Notes under the pieces: model-generated
What the model was told of the DNA's origin: nothing
Seen by the model: the letters and a program-made list of their open reading frames with translations, nothing else
Database searches by the model: none
Assembly: GCF_014633365.1 (NCBI RefSeq)
Contig: NC_068343.1
Span: 30,721,307-30,785,306 of the forward strand
Direction of reading: 5' to 3'
DNA from: Diospyros lotus
Taxonomy: Eukaryota; Streptophyta; Magnoliopsida; Ericales; Ebenaceae
DNA length: 64,000 nt
Shown: positions 9,267 to 19,984 of the stretch, piece after piece
Layout of the letters: every line of letters starts with the position of its first letter
How positions within the stretch are numbered: the first letter of the stretch is position 1
Made by a program: the position numbers and the translations under genes

Positions 9267-12200
9267 TGATGATAATCTATGAGACCGACCACCACATGCC
9301 ACTTCGACGGACGGACCTCGGGAGTGGAAACTTCCAATTCAGTTATGCATGGCGCTGTCTGTGGGAATGTAGTCTGCAAGACCATGGAGCGACGGGGTTG
9401 GTTAGGTTGGTCTGGCTAGGATTCCCTAGTCAGGCTGGGGTCCCCTGGTTAGGCAGGGATTCCCTGGTCATGCTAGGATTCCTTCTCTCTCTTTCTAGTG
9501 AGTGAACCACGAGTGTGGTGCACGAACGGATTCTCTTTACAGTGGTAAGGGTAGGCACAAACACCAAGCAGGCTCCCGGTAGCCCAAAAAGCGATAGGGA
9601 GCCTGCATTGCAGAGAGTGCCGTACCCTACTCAAAGTAAGATAACCGTTATAATTCACTTTAAATACTCCTTATATGACCCAAAGGAGAATGAAGGAAGA
9701 AGAAAGTGCCTGCCCTTATTCCGGTCAGGTTGAGACCGACCATTACATGCTGCCTCGACAGATGGACCCGGGTGTAGAAGCTTCGAACTTGGCTATGCCT
9801 GGCCTCGATAATTGTAACACCCCAAATTTCTTGAGCGTGTTATAACTTAGGATTTCGGGAATATAATAATTTTTCATACCACAATCATTGTCATACATCA
9901 CACAAATTCTCAAAAATCCTAATTTTCACCTCCTCAGCTTAACAAACCCAATATTAAATAGCTAAGACAGGTATTAAAATTTCAAATGCAGAAGCTAGAT
10001 CGAACCTGATATGGTTCACAACCATAATGCTTTATTTATCATAAATAAAATCATTCAATACGTCTACAAAAGGTATTACATGGACATCATCTCTCGCAAG
10101 TGATAATTGGACATCTTAAACATATCCAAAATTACATAGGTTCGCACATAAACAAAAATATGCTAAACATGCTACAAGCAGTAAATTAAGCTTATTCTTC
10201 AGCTACCTCATTTCCTTTAGAGACGCTTGTTGAACCTGGAACGTTTGAATATTCCAAGGACACAGTCGAATTAAAAGACGAATCTTGTAGTGAGAAACTC
10301 CAAAAATAGTTTATATCGATGCATGATCAGGTATAAAATGTATGAGAAGACAAGGAGAACTACTCCAAAGTGCCTCGTGAACATGTCAACCTCCTCCAAC
10401 GAGAGCTTTCTCAATGGCGCACGCATAGCGCCTCTCGGGAGGTTCCTAACCATGTCACCTTGGCCCAACCTCATAGAACTCATGCAATCACCACATTCGT
10501 TGTCTCTTAGACTCATGGTCTTTCCCACGAGAGCTTTTTTCAATGGCGCACGCATAGCGCCTCTCGGGGGATATCCGACTTTTGCCTTTGGTCAACAACA
10601 AATAAATGCAATAGTATGGCCACACGAATTTTATAAATGCAACAGTTAAAAATCCAATAGCATATATTTTCCAGAAAAATACATTTCAGATATGCAATAT
10701 GATTTCATGTAAGAGAATAACAAGAGTTTACGTATAAGAACTTCACAAAACACGTCTCATGCAATAGAAGTCTCTCATAAGAGAATAACAAAATAGGATT
10801 TGGAGTGTAGGAGTCTCACCTTGTTGGTTTATCTCTTGGATGGTATAATTTCATAGCAACAGCCTAAGTTTCTGTAGAAAACACATGTTTTGGTAAACCT
10901 AACCTCAAATGTTTTTACATAGGGTTAAGGGGCATTAAAGTAGGGGCATAACTGGAAAATTTTATGGAAAAATGACCTATCATGCGCCCCGAGAAGGTGA
11001 GCCATGGGCCTTCACGCGTAGCATTTCCTGGTGCGTGTATCTCATGCGTTGCCTACCAGATTCGGACAATATTTCGTCATTTTCGTATTTCGACCATATC
11101 TCCCTCGTTTTAACTCCGATTCGACCCCCATTTGAACCTACATGACTCTCTCTTTTTCCTCTATAGGATTGTAAAAAAAAACACAAAAAAAATCAGACTT
11201 ACCTTGCTTTTTTTTTTACTGATTTTGGCGAATTTCGACGAAGGCTCGTAACTCCGACGAGGCTCGTTCTCCCCGGCTTCTCCTTCGATTTCTTCCTGCC
11301 TTCTTGCCGAACTTCCTCCTCTCTCTAGAGAAATCTCCTCCTCTTAGAGTGCCTCAACTCTCAAACTTGTTTGGAATGATTTGAGAACAACCCATGGTGC
11401 CTATTTATAGATTTCTTAAACCAATCACATTATGCCACTTGTCACAATCTAAGCCATGGACTCCAAAGACTCAAAGATATATTTGAATGGCTTTTGAAAT
11501 CCAAAACTAGAATGGATTTAATTTTTGAAATCCAAGCTAATTCCCCAACTTCTTCCAAATGACATTTTGACCCTTATTTCAAGTTCTCAAACTTTAATAT
11601 TTTACCACATAAGCTCCTAATTTCATCCTTATTTCATTTGGATAATTCTCTAATTACAATTACACCCTCAAACATCAAATTTATTGTGATACTTAAAATC
11701 TCAAAATTAATAACTCAAAATTACTTGATATCTACTATTTTCGGGAAGCCCTTACCATCATTTGGTCTTTTCAGGCTATAACTTAGCTTAACCGAAAACT
11801 GTCTCTTATTTTATTTCTTTCAGTGCCATAAATCTCGCCTCAAGACGCTCGTCAAAAATATACCTTTGTCCTTAGGTATCTAAGCTCCAGGGCACTCCCT
11901 GCGATCGATTCGATCACTTGTTGCCATTTCAAGCATATTTTTCGATATTTTAAACTCTCTTAAAATACGTGGCATCTTCACGAAAATATGGGGTATTATA
12001 ATAATGTAGCCTGTAAGACAATGGAGCGATGCGGTTGAGATCCCCGGAGATAAACTCCAATGCTCAAGTTAGTAGAGTAAATGCAGGTAGTAGAAAATGT
12101 AAGAGCTGGAGAGATCTCCATACCTAGTCAAGGCCCCTGCTTTTTATAGGTGAGACCATTATAAGGTACTTGAGATAAAGTCGCATGGTCTGGCCTAGCT

Positions 12201-12492
12201 CCTAGATTCCACTTCGAATTTTTTTGGTCTGGCCTGGATTTCTTGAATCCACTTTGGATTGTTTAGTCTGGTCTGAATTTTCTGGAAGAGTCGCATGGTT
12301 CGATATGGATTTTCCAAACTTTACTCTGGATTGGTTTGCAAGTGTTGCCACGTGTCCTTTAACTAGTTGTAGAAGATTGTTCCCCACTTCGCATTGTGGA
12401 CTTACCACGTGCCAGTCTCTTGGGCAATCTATGTGGCGAGGGAGACGACCACCGTGCAAGGGGTATTTTAGTAATTTAGATAATACACATCA
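9267..12492 (-). repeat. 3' LTR of the gag-only Tat element (interrupted)
   Basis: It aligns by eye with 17339-17526 plus 32392-33545: the GAGACCGACCACCAC start, repeated CCTGGTCAGGCTGGGATTC units, the GGAGAGATCTCCATACC stretch, and the GGTATTTTAGTAATTTAG end. This copy has about 240 extra bases at 9484-9725 that the other LTR lacks, and the 2.2 kb insertion at 9813-12000. The other LTR carries the Cassandra insertion, absent here. Confidence 0.85.
9813..12000. mobile_element. Solo LTR, TGTAACACCCC family
   Basis: It starts TGTAACACCCCAAATTTC and ends AATATGGGGTATTATA, flanked by ATAAT at 9808-9812 and 12001-12005. The matching site in the partner LTR (near 32568) reads AATAATATAGCC with no insert. 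The 5 bp duplication points to an LTR retrotransposon, and no internal genes are present, so a solo LTR is the simplest reading. The ends are inverted repeats over about 18 bases. It carries a duplicated palindromic block (10398-10447 and 10525-10574) around GGCGCACGCATAGCGCC. Confidence 0.85.
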
Positions 12493-12509
12493 CTTGCCCC
12501 CCTACTCTT
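12493..12509 (-). other. Polypurine tract of the gag-only Tat element
   Basis: Read on the minus strand this is AGAGTAGGGGGGCAAG, directly abutting the 3' LTR start TGATGTG. It is the usual plus-strand primer site for reverse transcription and sets the element's direction. Confidence 0.8.
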
Positions 12510-12960
12510 TGAGCCAAGTTGAGAATCATGTTGGGTCAAGGGGTAGCCCAATTTTTGAGATCATGTGAGTGTGGACTTCCCCAAGGTGTACATGAGCATG
12601 TGAATCTAGTAGCATTCATTACATTGGAATTATAATAGGTGTTTGGTTGGAGGGCTTGGGTCTCCCTTATATAAGCTCAAGGCCCCACCCCTCAATTATC
12701 ACTTCTCTTAGCAGCCAAGCTTCTAACTTTTGAGGTTAGTCATTCTCCCTCTTCTCTGTTTCACTTCTTCCTTTCATTCCTTCTATTTTTCTTATTCTTT
12801 TTATTTATTTATTTATTTATTTTAATTTCTTCTTGGCTAGATCTTAGCCTTGGCAATGGCAGAGGGTGGCTATGGCTGAGCTCTGCCCTGGCCTTGGCCA
12901 AGCTCGACCAAGAGGCCGAGCTCGGCCTAACCAACCCCAACTTTGCCTAGCCCTAGTCGA
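12510..12960. other. Internal region of the Tat element with a TATA-like box
   Basis: No reading frame is convincing. A plus-strand TTATATAAGCTCAAGG with following CACTTCTCTTAGCAGCC near 12668-12715 looks like a plant core promoter but points against the element's own direction. A TTTATTTATTTATTTA run lies near 12803. Confidence 0.35.
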
Positions 12961-13140
12961 GCGCAGTTAGGGGGCTAAGGTCAGTTAGGCTGAGTGCAGC
13001 CAAGGGGCCAAGTTCAGCCAGGCCGAGTGCAGCCAAGGGGCCAAGTTCAGCCAGGCCGAGTGTAGCCAAGGAGTCGAGGTCGGCCAGGCCGAGTGTAGCC
13101 AAGGAGTCGAGGTCGGCCAGGCTGACCTCGGCTCCTGCCC
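12953..13140. repeat. 33 bp tandem repeat
   Basis: About four to five units of GCCAGGCCGAGTGCAGCCAA followed by GGGGCCAAGTTCA, period 33. Because 33 is a multiple of three, the minus strand stays open with an 11-residue unit (GLAELGPLAAL-like). It is bounded on the right by C, T and G homopolymer runs at 13171-13209. Confidence 0.8.
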
Positions 13141-13485
13141 ATGGTCGGGCGCGGAGCTCTTTCCCCCTCCCCCCCCCTTCTTTTTTTTTTTTGGGGGGGG
13201 GGGGGGGGGCTAAAATTTTTTGCTTGACTAACCTATTTCTTATTACTTTGGTCACAAGCATGGTTGGGATTTTCTAGCCTTGGTTTTCCTTTCCTGACTT
13301 TTGTCCTCTTTCCCCCAATTAGTTCTTCATTCCTGGTTAATCTTTCTTATTGCTTTCATTGTAGGCGTGGTTGGGATTTCCCAAGCTAGGTCGTGTTTAC
13401 TGAGATCCTTTTAGCTCGTGCCCAGTCTTGGTTTTCCTGACTTCTATCCTCCTTTAGTTTGGGGACAACTTAAGGCTTTTAACCC

Positions 13486-14060
13486 TTGGATTTTAGCCAC
13501 TCCCTCGCAAAGGAGGGTGTTGAGTTTCTTCTAGCTTTTAGTCCACCTTCGATTTGGGGACAACTTAGGGCTCTTGACCCTTGGATTTTAGTCAGTCCCT
13601 CGTGGATGAGGGTGTTGAGTTTCTTTTGGCCATTAGTCCACCTTCGACTTGGGGACGGCCTAAGGCTCTTAATCCTTGGATTTTAGCCACTCCCTCACAG
13701 AGAAGGGTGTTGAGTTTCTTTTAGCCATTAGTCCACCTTTGACTTGGGGACGACTTAGGGCTCTTGACTAGTGGATTTTAACCACTCCCTACTGGAGAAG
13801 AGTGTTGAGATTCTTCTGACCATTAGTCCACATTTGACTTGGGGACGACTTAGGGCTCTTTACCATTGGATTTTAGCCACTCCCTCGCAGAGGAGGGTGT
13901 TGAGTTTATTTCGGCCATTAATCCACCTTGGACTTGGGGACAACCTAGGGCTCTTGACCCTTAGATTTTAACCACTCCCTCGTGGAGAAGGGTTTTGGGC
14001 TCTAAGTTTTTTCGGGCCATTAGTCCACTTTCGACTTAGGGTCGGTCTTGGGCTCTTGAC
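13486..14060. repeat. 95 bp tandem repeat, about six units
   Basis: The phrase TTGGATTTTAGCCACTCCCT recurs with starts at 13486, 13581, 13676, 13771, 13866 and 13961, an exact period of 95. A degraded partial unit precedes 13486. Each unit has GGGTGTTGAGTTTCTT and AGTCCACCTTCGACTTGGGG. It lies downstream of gag on the minus strand. Tandem arrays in the 3' untranslated region are a known trait of Tat/Ogre elements. Confidence 0.92.
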
Positions 14061-14073
14061 CTTTCTTGTCGGG

Positions 14074-17000
14074 CTACTCATCTTGTATGACCTTCATTAT
14101 TTCTTCAACGTTGATGTACATGTTAGCCCGGGAAAGCACTTTTGTGAAGGTACGAGGTGGAGTCTTGGCTAAGGACTGAGCGAATGGCCCAGCCCTCAAG
14201 CCATTCTGGAGGGCCACCATTGCAATTTGTTGATCAAACTCATCGATGCTCAAAGCCTCTTCATTAAACCTGGCCACAAAATCCTTTAGGGACTCCCCTT
14301 GGTTTTGCTTGTCGCTAACCAAAGCCATAGAAGACTTTCGGTGATGCTTCAAGGGAGCATAATGTTGGTTCTAATGATGGCAAATATATCCCAACAGGGG
14401 GGGTGAATTGGGATTTGTATAAATTTTTTGATAATTAAAATAATGGTTGATGGCAGAAAACTATGTTTCGAAATATAGGGTATATGTTTCGAAATAAACC
14501 TTTCAGTTTTGCAAGTTTCGAAACCTACTATATATGTTTCGAAATATACCTTACTGTTATAGATTGTTACGAAATATAGAATGTGTATTTCGAAATATAC
14601 TTTTTTGTTTTTCTTGATTCAAAATCTTTTAGCTTGTTTTTCAAAATAATGATCTTTGACAAAGATGATTTACATAAGTAAGAGTATACCAAAGGTGTTT
14701 GAGATTAAAGATTGGTACTTATGTTTATATGAATGAGTATAGGCTTATGCTCAAGGAAAATGTGTTTTAAACTTTGAAACAATTCTTTTGAAATCTCAAG
14801 CAATAATGGATAAGCAAAAACACAAGTTTGACTGCACACAAGATATATAGTGGTTCAGCACCCCACCTAGTCCACTACCTTCAAGTCTTCCCACTTGAAG
14901 GATTTTCAATCCCAATCACTTTCACTAGTGATCAACACAAGAGTTTTATCACGGTTCACCCTAAAACCTTGTACAATGAGTTTTTATGGCTCAATTCAAA
15001 CCTTTCACCAAGTGAGTGTTTACGAGCTTAACTCAAACCTTATAACAAGTGAGTTTTAGGCTCAACTCAAACCTTACAACAATCAAGATAAATAGAGTTT
15101 TATCTTTAAAACCTAATGAATTTATAGAGCTGGACAAACCTCTTAGCTTGAGGTGAAGAGAGCTGGACAAGATGAGACTTCAGTTTTCGCTTGCTTCTCC
15201 TTTTCACTTACAATACATAAGAATAGAATTTGTAGAGGATCTTCTTTGAAAGCTTGAAAAAACGTTTTGATCTCCACTTGTGCTTGAGTATGTGTCTCTA
15301 GTGTGTGCTCTCTTGTTGTGTCTTGTTCTTATCTTCAAACATTTGCTATTTATATCAAGAGATAGAAATCTAGTCATTTATAGCCATTGAAGACAAGACA
15401 GAAAATAAGGTTTCGAAACATCACAAATTTACACTAAGGTTTCGAAACATACTCCTCATGTTTTGAAACATACATCATTTCCAGCTGGACTTGCATTTAG
15501 AGACAGCATTGAGTGGGAGGCATAATCTATTCCCCACTAACATATAAAAATGATCTCCACTTTCAAATTTGAATTTGAATTCTTAGAGCATGGAGAATAC
15601 ATTTAAAAATGCTTTGAGAAGCTTTTAGATAAATATTAAAATGCAAAACAAAAGCATATTCGATCTTTTAAATCTCTACTAACAAAAATGTCAGAGGTTT
15701 TGAAACATGGCACATAGGTTTCGAAACATAGTCCAAAACTTGATTTGAAAACAAATGCATGGCATTGATGTTTCGAAATAACATATACACTTAGAGAACA
15801 TGAAAAACTTTTCAAAGGGGTTTCGAAACATGCACATAAATATAATAGATTTTTTAAAAGGATTTGCTTGATAACACAATCTATAGCATGTATTCATTAC
15901 AACATATTTTTATTGAATCCATAACATGTCCACATTTTGATTTTATTTATATTTTACCTTCTATTTACTTTAATACATTAATGTAAATAAGCAAGCACCC
16001 CATATTTGGATTCAATAAAAATATCCAAAAAATCAAAATCCATAACAATAAGAAAGTAGAATTTTGATTTTAGTACAAACTCAGGATTTAACAATCTCAC
16101 CACCTTCAAAATACATACTTTCTATTTTTTGAAAAAAAATATTAAAAATTATTTTATCACTAATGAATATTAGCTATCAAAATACTGAGAAATAGTTTTT
16201 CAAAATGAAAATATTTTCAGAAATATGTTCTAGTTGGTCTTTTGCCTTAGAACAATTTTAGCTTCATTTTGACCAACAATTTCAAGGCTAATTTTGAAAA
16301 TCACTTTAAGAGATTCTTTTAAATCTTAATACTTATTTTTGCAAATCTCCACATGTATAAGAATGAAATTAATTTAGTTTTCATTTGAACAGAATAATAC
16401 TTGATATTGAAATTGATATATGTTGAAAACCATAACCTTGATTCATGACTTAGGGATTAAGCCAATAGATGTTTTTCACCATCAAAACTAATATATAAAA
16501 GTAAGACAAAACATAATGGTCTAGGAAACATATCTTTAACTCTCCCCAGCTATTGATGGAATGAAGGGGAAGACAAGAGTACCATGTCCGGGCATGACCT
16601 CCTAAAGTAGCCAAAAAGGCCCGGCACCAGATCACGTCTGACCCCGACTGCATCAACATATGAGAGGAGAAGAGCTCTACATAACCATAGGGGTCTTTGT
16701 TTCCATCGTAGAGTTTAATGGATGGGATACAAAATATCTTCGGAGGAACCTCTGCCATGATGTTCCTACTCAAGGGTTGGTTAGAATCGAAAAAGGGCAG
16801 TTCCTCCTTTCCCTTCTTGAGTTCTTGGACCTATCATCTAGAGAACGTAACCTCTTCTCCTACGAGGTCCTTCCTTCCCGTGAGGGGGAAGAAATGGATC
16901 ATGCCACCTTAGAGGGATGGATTTCCTAGCTTGATTGGTGGGATGGACAATGCTCCCAACTAAGAGGTGACTGGTGCACCTCCTAATGAGAGGGAACTTG

Positions 17001-17306
17001 CAGGTGACGCTATTCATTATGGTGTAGGTAACCGGTCAATAATTCGATTAACTGTTGGACTTGATTTTCCAGCCCGGCGAGTCTGTCTTTTGGCATTGGA
17101 TGAGCAGGAGGTGGTGGATCCCCTCCTTGCGTCGGGGCCTCTAAATTGACCCTAGCCTGGCTATGGGTCACGTCCTTTCGGGAGCCATGCAGCAAGTTAA
17201 AATAGGGAGAAAAAATCATTAGCACTTGGTTGAAGGTGAAAAGACTGAGGTCCAAGGTCAGGAGGGGAAGTCCGAAGCATGAGGTAGAGAAAGAAAAGGC
17301 TGGCAA
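14074..17306 (-). pseudogene. gag: Tat-type gag, broken, split by a solo LTR
   Basis: Three minus-strand pieces belong to one gag gene. 17010-17306 carries the start and a proline-rich stretch with a LENQVQQLIELL coiled-coil segment. 16519-16773 carries the head of the retrotransposon gag domain (KLYDGNKDPYGYV, later GGHARTWYSCLP). 14074-14359 carries its tail (SLKDFVARFNEEAL, then SRANMYINVEE). Gag forms the particle that packages the RNA. The last two pieces are separated only by the LTR at 14365-16513 and are in matching frame across it. A frameshift or stops separate the first two. No zinc knuckle or pol follows; the 95 bp array begins right after. Confidence 0.85.
14365..16513. mobile_element. 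Solo LTR of a Sirevirus-like copia element inside gag
   Basis: The sequence begins (TG)TTGGTTCTAATGATGGC then AGGGGGGGTGAATTGGG, and ends AAGTAAGACAAAACA. It is flanked by TAATG (14360-14364 and 16514-16518). CATAATG lies at both junctions, so the exact first base could be 14363 or 14365. It contains many TTTCGAAA palindromes. Removing it together with one TAATG leaves the surrounding gag frame uninterrupted, which independently supports the boundaries. Confidence 0.88.
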
Positions 17307-17318
17307 TTTTGGACATCA

Positions 17319-17338
17319 GCCCCACGGTGGGCGCCAAA
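17319..17338 (-). other. Primer binding site of the gag-only Tat element
   Basis: The minus strand reads TTTGGCGCCCACCGTGGGGC directly after the 5' LTR. A GGCGCC-containing site is usual for Tat-type gypsy elements. It fixes the 5' LTR at the right end. Confidence 0.8.
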
Positions 17339-17526
17339 TGATGATGATATGTGAGACCGACCACCACGTGCCGCCTCGATAGATGGACATTGGGAGTGGA
17401 AACTTTAGATTTAGCTATGCTTGGCGATGTCTATGGGAATGTATCTTGTAATACAATGAAGCGACGGAGCTGGTTAGGTTGGGATTCCCTGGTCAAGCTG
17501 GGATCCCTTAGTCAGGCTGGGATTCC

Positions 17527-18938
17527 TGTTAGTTCTATATAATGGAAAATATATCCCAAGATGGGGGTGAATTGGGATTAGGGTAAATTTTCAGTAACTT
17601 GACAACTTTAGCTTGCAAGATACTAGGTTTCGAAACTTGAAGGAGTATGTTTTGAAATCTATCTTACTAGAAGGTATGTTTCAAAACCTACTATAGTATG
17701 TTTCAAAACCTTACTCTCTGGTTTGCTTATTTTGAAACTCCTTTAACTTTTGAAAAATGTTTCTTTTGAAAGCATAGGCAACAATAGTAAGCAAGAGAAA
17801 TAATCAAAACAAGTGCACACAGGATTTATAGTGGTTCGGAACCCGCCTACTCTACTACCTTCAAGCTTACCCACTTGAAGGATTTTCAATCATAATCACT
17901 TTCAGTAGTGATCAAACGCACTAAGGGTTTTACCACGGTTCACCCTAAAACCTTACATAGTGAGTTTTTATGGCTTAACTCAAACCTTCACCAAATGAGT
18001 TTTTTTGGGCTAAACACGAACCTTACAATCATGTGAGTTTTAGGCTCAACTTAAACCTTTTCACAATGAGTTTTAGGCTAAACTCAAACCTTACAACTTT
18101 GAATCAGATAAATAAAGTTTTATCTATTACAGCCCAATAAATTTAACATAATGAAAACGCCGTACCAAACACAGTTGTACAAACTTTCTTGGTTTGAGAG
18201 TAGGAGAGCTTAGATGGAAGAGAATTTGAATGCTTTGTCTCGCTTCTCTTTTTTCACACCACACAACACGCTTAGAAATGGAATGGATCTTCGTTATAGG
18301 CTTTAACAACTATTTTCTTTCACATGTGCATGTGAGTGTAACTTGTATCTCTTGAGAATGTATAAATGAGTAAGTGCTTGTTCTCTTATGTTCTTGTGTG
18401 TTGTGGATATTTCTTTTGTTTTCAAAGACATGCTATATATATCAAGAACCAAAGATCTAACTGAAAATAGCCATTAAAGACAAGATCAGAAAAGTAGGTT
18501 TCGAAACATGCATACTGTGTTTTGAAACATCACAGAAATAAACCAGGGTTTCGAAACATGCACATCAGGTTTCGAAACATCTAGGCTTCTAGCTAGACAA
18601 AGCACTTAGAGACACAAACAAGTGGGAGACAATATTCTTAAGGAATGTCACGGCCATTAGGATATATTAGTCTCCACTTAACCATTTTAGAAAGGAGTTT
18701 GCAGGGCATGGCTAAATCATTCTAAAATGATTTTAGATTAAACAAATATTCAGCTCCCATGCTTCTTGGTTTTGAAAATATTTCTTCTAACAAAGTGTTA
18801 GAGGTTTTGAAACATAGAGAAGAGGTTTTGAAACACGCATCAAAAACTTATTTCTAAACATATGCAACTTAAAACATTAAAATGCTCTGCGGACAGAGAC
18901 ATTTTGACTTGTGCACATACATTTGCATATATCATACA
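17527..18938 (-). repeat. 3' LTR of the Sirevirus-like element
   Basis: It matches the right LTR from its first base (TGTTAGTTCTATATAATGG) to about 18898 (GCTCTGCGGACAGAGACAT). It then ends GCATATATCATACA next to the PPT. At about 1412 bp it is roughly 300 bp shorter than its partner. Confidence 0.8.
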
Positions 18939-18961
18939 TTTTTCTCCCCTTTTTTATCCTT
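18939..18961 (-). other. Polypurine tract of the Sirevirus-like element
   Basis: The minus strand reads GGATAAAAAAGGGGAGAAAA, then the LTR start TGTATGATA. The position next to the LTR and the purine content identify it. Confidence 0.75.
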
Positions 18962-19324
18962 CCAAAAAATTTGATAAACAAATTTAGACATCCATGAAAG
19001 CAAGGAAAGTATCAAAAGTGAACACAACGGAATTCATTTCAAAAGAAAAACATCCAATACTTGCAAGTAAAATCCAACATAATAACATATTGATAGTCGA
19101 TTACAAAACATAGAAACCAACTAAAATCTAGGGAGTTGGGGAATTAAAGGAACTGGCTCTTCTATGACTAGCTACTAACTCTTCTAAGTTCTCTAGTTGA
19201 TCCCTAAGACTTTCAAGATACTCCTTTGTTTGGCAATGGTTGTCATTGACCTTGTTATTTAAGGATTGCAGCTGAGTCCCAAAAGTGGCTTGGATAGCTA
19301 AGACGTCATAAAATCTCCGAGTCC

Positions 19325-19984
19325 TTAAGCCATAGTGGACTGAAGCGATGCTAGCATATCGGGCGTCACTCGAGTGAAGGGTCCAGCTTCGGTGGATGGA
19401 GCATCTTCGTCGTCTTCATCTTCTTCTTCTTCCTCATCTTTTTCCTCGGCTTGTTCTTCCGCTTGGGCATCCATCTCAAAACTAAATCTTTGGTGACGAT
19501 GGATTATTTTGGTGTACCTTTTGTTCACATCATCATATCTATATCCCATTTTTATAAGAGGTATATGATTGAAAAGAGTAAGCTTTGATATCGGAAGAAT
19601 GGATGAAGATTGGATATAAGGAAACTTAGTTTTGATAAATGCGAAAAGTATGCAACCGTAGGGAAGTGATTGCTTATGATGAGCGCGAACATTTACCATT
19701 TTCTTACACATGATTGAGGGAAGGTTGATTGGTTTATTTTCCATAAACTTTTCCATGAACCATAGGTCCTCGGGATAAAGTTTGGCATAGTTTCCCTTCC
19801 TAGGGTGTAAAACTTGACAAATAATGAGATGAAGGATATGAAAATCAAATGATAAGACATTTATGTTTGTGAAAGCCTCTTTGAGATTTGAATTTCTAGA
19901 AATCTTCCTACATACATCTAAGGATTTAAACGTGTAAGGAATGTAAATGTCTCCTATGTTAGACTGGGAAGTGCTATGGCACAC
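19325..19984 (-). pseudogene. Env-like / plant transposon protein frame after pol
   Basis: A 219-codon frame lies between pol and the PPT, where Sireviruses carry an envelope-like gene. It has a conserved-looking core (LYPEDLWFMEKFMENKPINL, then a KMVNVRAHHKQSLPYG stretch) that I associate with the putative plant transposon protein domain found in such accessory frames. It ends with a long acidic run (EEEEEDEDDEDAPSTEAGPF). No signal peptide or convincing membrane segment was seen. Its upstream part is separated by the solo LTR at 19977-21569 and, beyond it, contains stops, so the gene is broken. Function is unproven even in intact relatives. Confidence 0.6.

Noticed and set aside
12953..13261. 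102-codon minus-strand frame with leucine/alanine repeats
   Set aside because: It is the translation of a 33 bp tandem repeat and ends in homopolymers.
13486..13971. Two 66-codon plus-strand frames with similar sequences
   Set aside because: Both are phases of the 95 bp tandem repeat and run against the element.
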